A stretch of DNA of 5,364 nucleotides, taken from the NCBI GenBank assembly GCA_017999135.1, contig JAGOBT010000267.1, forward strand, positions 1 through 5,364. The letters are read 5' to 3'. Positions 5,307 through 5,364 of this stretch are shown here, piece after piece. Each line of letters starts with the position of its first letter. Position 1 is the stretch's first letter. Source of the DNA: Burkholderiaceae bacterium. Lineage in GTDB: Bacteria > Pseudomonadota > Gammaproteobacteria > Burkholderiales > Burkholderiaceae_C. Made by a program: the position numbers and the translations under genes. A model generated the notes under the pieces. The model saw nothing but the letters and a program-made list of their open reading frames with translations. It searched no databases and had not been told where the DNA came from.

Positions 5307-5364
5307 GGCGGCCCCGGTGCGCTGCGCTTCCAGGCGCGGTGCATCGGGGCCGCCGTTTTTGTTT
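5307..5364 (+). terminator. Strong intrinsic terminator of the phaCAB operon
   Basis: Bases 5307-5328 pair with 5333-5354 as one unbroken 22-bp stem, with 18 Watson-Crick and 4 G-U pairs, closed by the tetraloop TCCA. The outer part (GGCGGCCCCGG with its partner) is very GC-rich. It is followed directly by GTTTTTGTTT to the window end. This is a textbook Rho-independent terminator on the plus strand. No A-rich tract precedes it, so it does not look bidirectional. It lies 64 nt after the phaB stop; I see no gene in the intervening 5243-5306. Confidence 0.93.

Noticed and set aside
1..5364. Mobile elements, CRISPR arrays, tRNA or rRNA genes, phage genes
   Set aside because: No transposase-like frame, terminal or regularly spaced repeats, or RNA-gene structures were seen; nearly all the sequence is accounted for by six ordinary genes.

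Overview
The window is high-GC DNA whose proteins closely resemble those of beta-proteobacteria of the order Burkholderiales, probably the Rubrivivax/Leptothrix/Roseateles/Ideonella side of the order. That placement is by recalled similarity of PhaC, PhaA and PhaB to the Cupriavidus necator (Ralstonia eutropha) proteins and by base composition; no search was run. The core is a complete, apparently intact polyhydroxybutyrate (PHB) operon, phaC-phaA-phaB, on the plus strand.

Left part (1-1340): the window opens inside the C-terminal half of a zeta-class glutathione transferase, probably maleylacetoacetate isomerase (maiA). It overlaps by 11 nt the start of pgeF, the YfiH-family peptidoglycan editing factor. 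On the opposite strand a small two-helix membrane protein gene (1340 down to 1062) runs towards pgeF, and the two 3' ends overlap antisense by 75 nt.

Control region (1341-1479): 139 bp, AT-richer than its surroundings at its left end, lies between the leftward membrane-protein gene and the rightward phaC. It holds three dyads: a near-perfect palindrome at 1350-1371, a short 5-bp inverted repeat at 1389-1406, and a perfect 8-bp-arm hairpin at 1413-1436. A good Shine-Dalgarno fixes the phaC start at 1480. This is the least explained part of the window.

PHB operon (1480-5242): PhaA condenses two acetyl-CoA to acetoacetyl-CoA, PhaB reduces it with NADPH to (R)-3-hydroxybutyryl-CoA, and PhaC (class I synthase) polymerises that at the granule surface. 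All expected catalytic residues are present. Gaps of 59 and 47 nt without terminators argue for one transcript. A strong 22-bp-stem intrinsic terminator at 5307-5364 closes the operon after phaB, so any phaR regulator further downstream would need its own promoter or read-through.

I see no RNA genes, mobile elements, CRISPR arrays or clearly novel system. The points worth a second look are the dyads in the phaC control region, the uncharacterised small membrane protein and its antisense overlap with pgeF.
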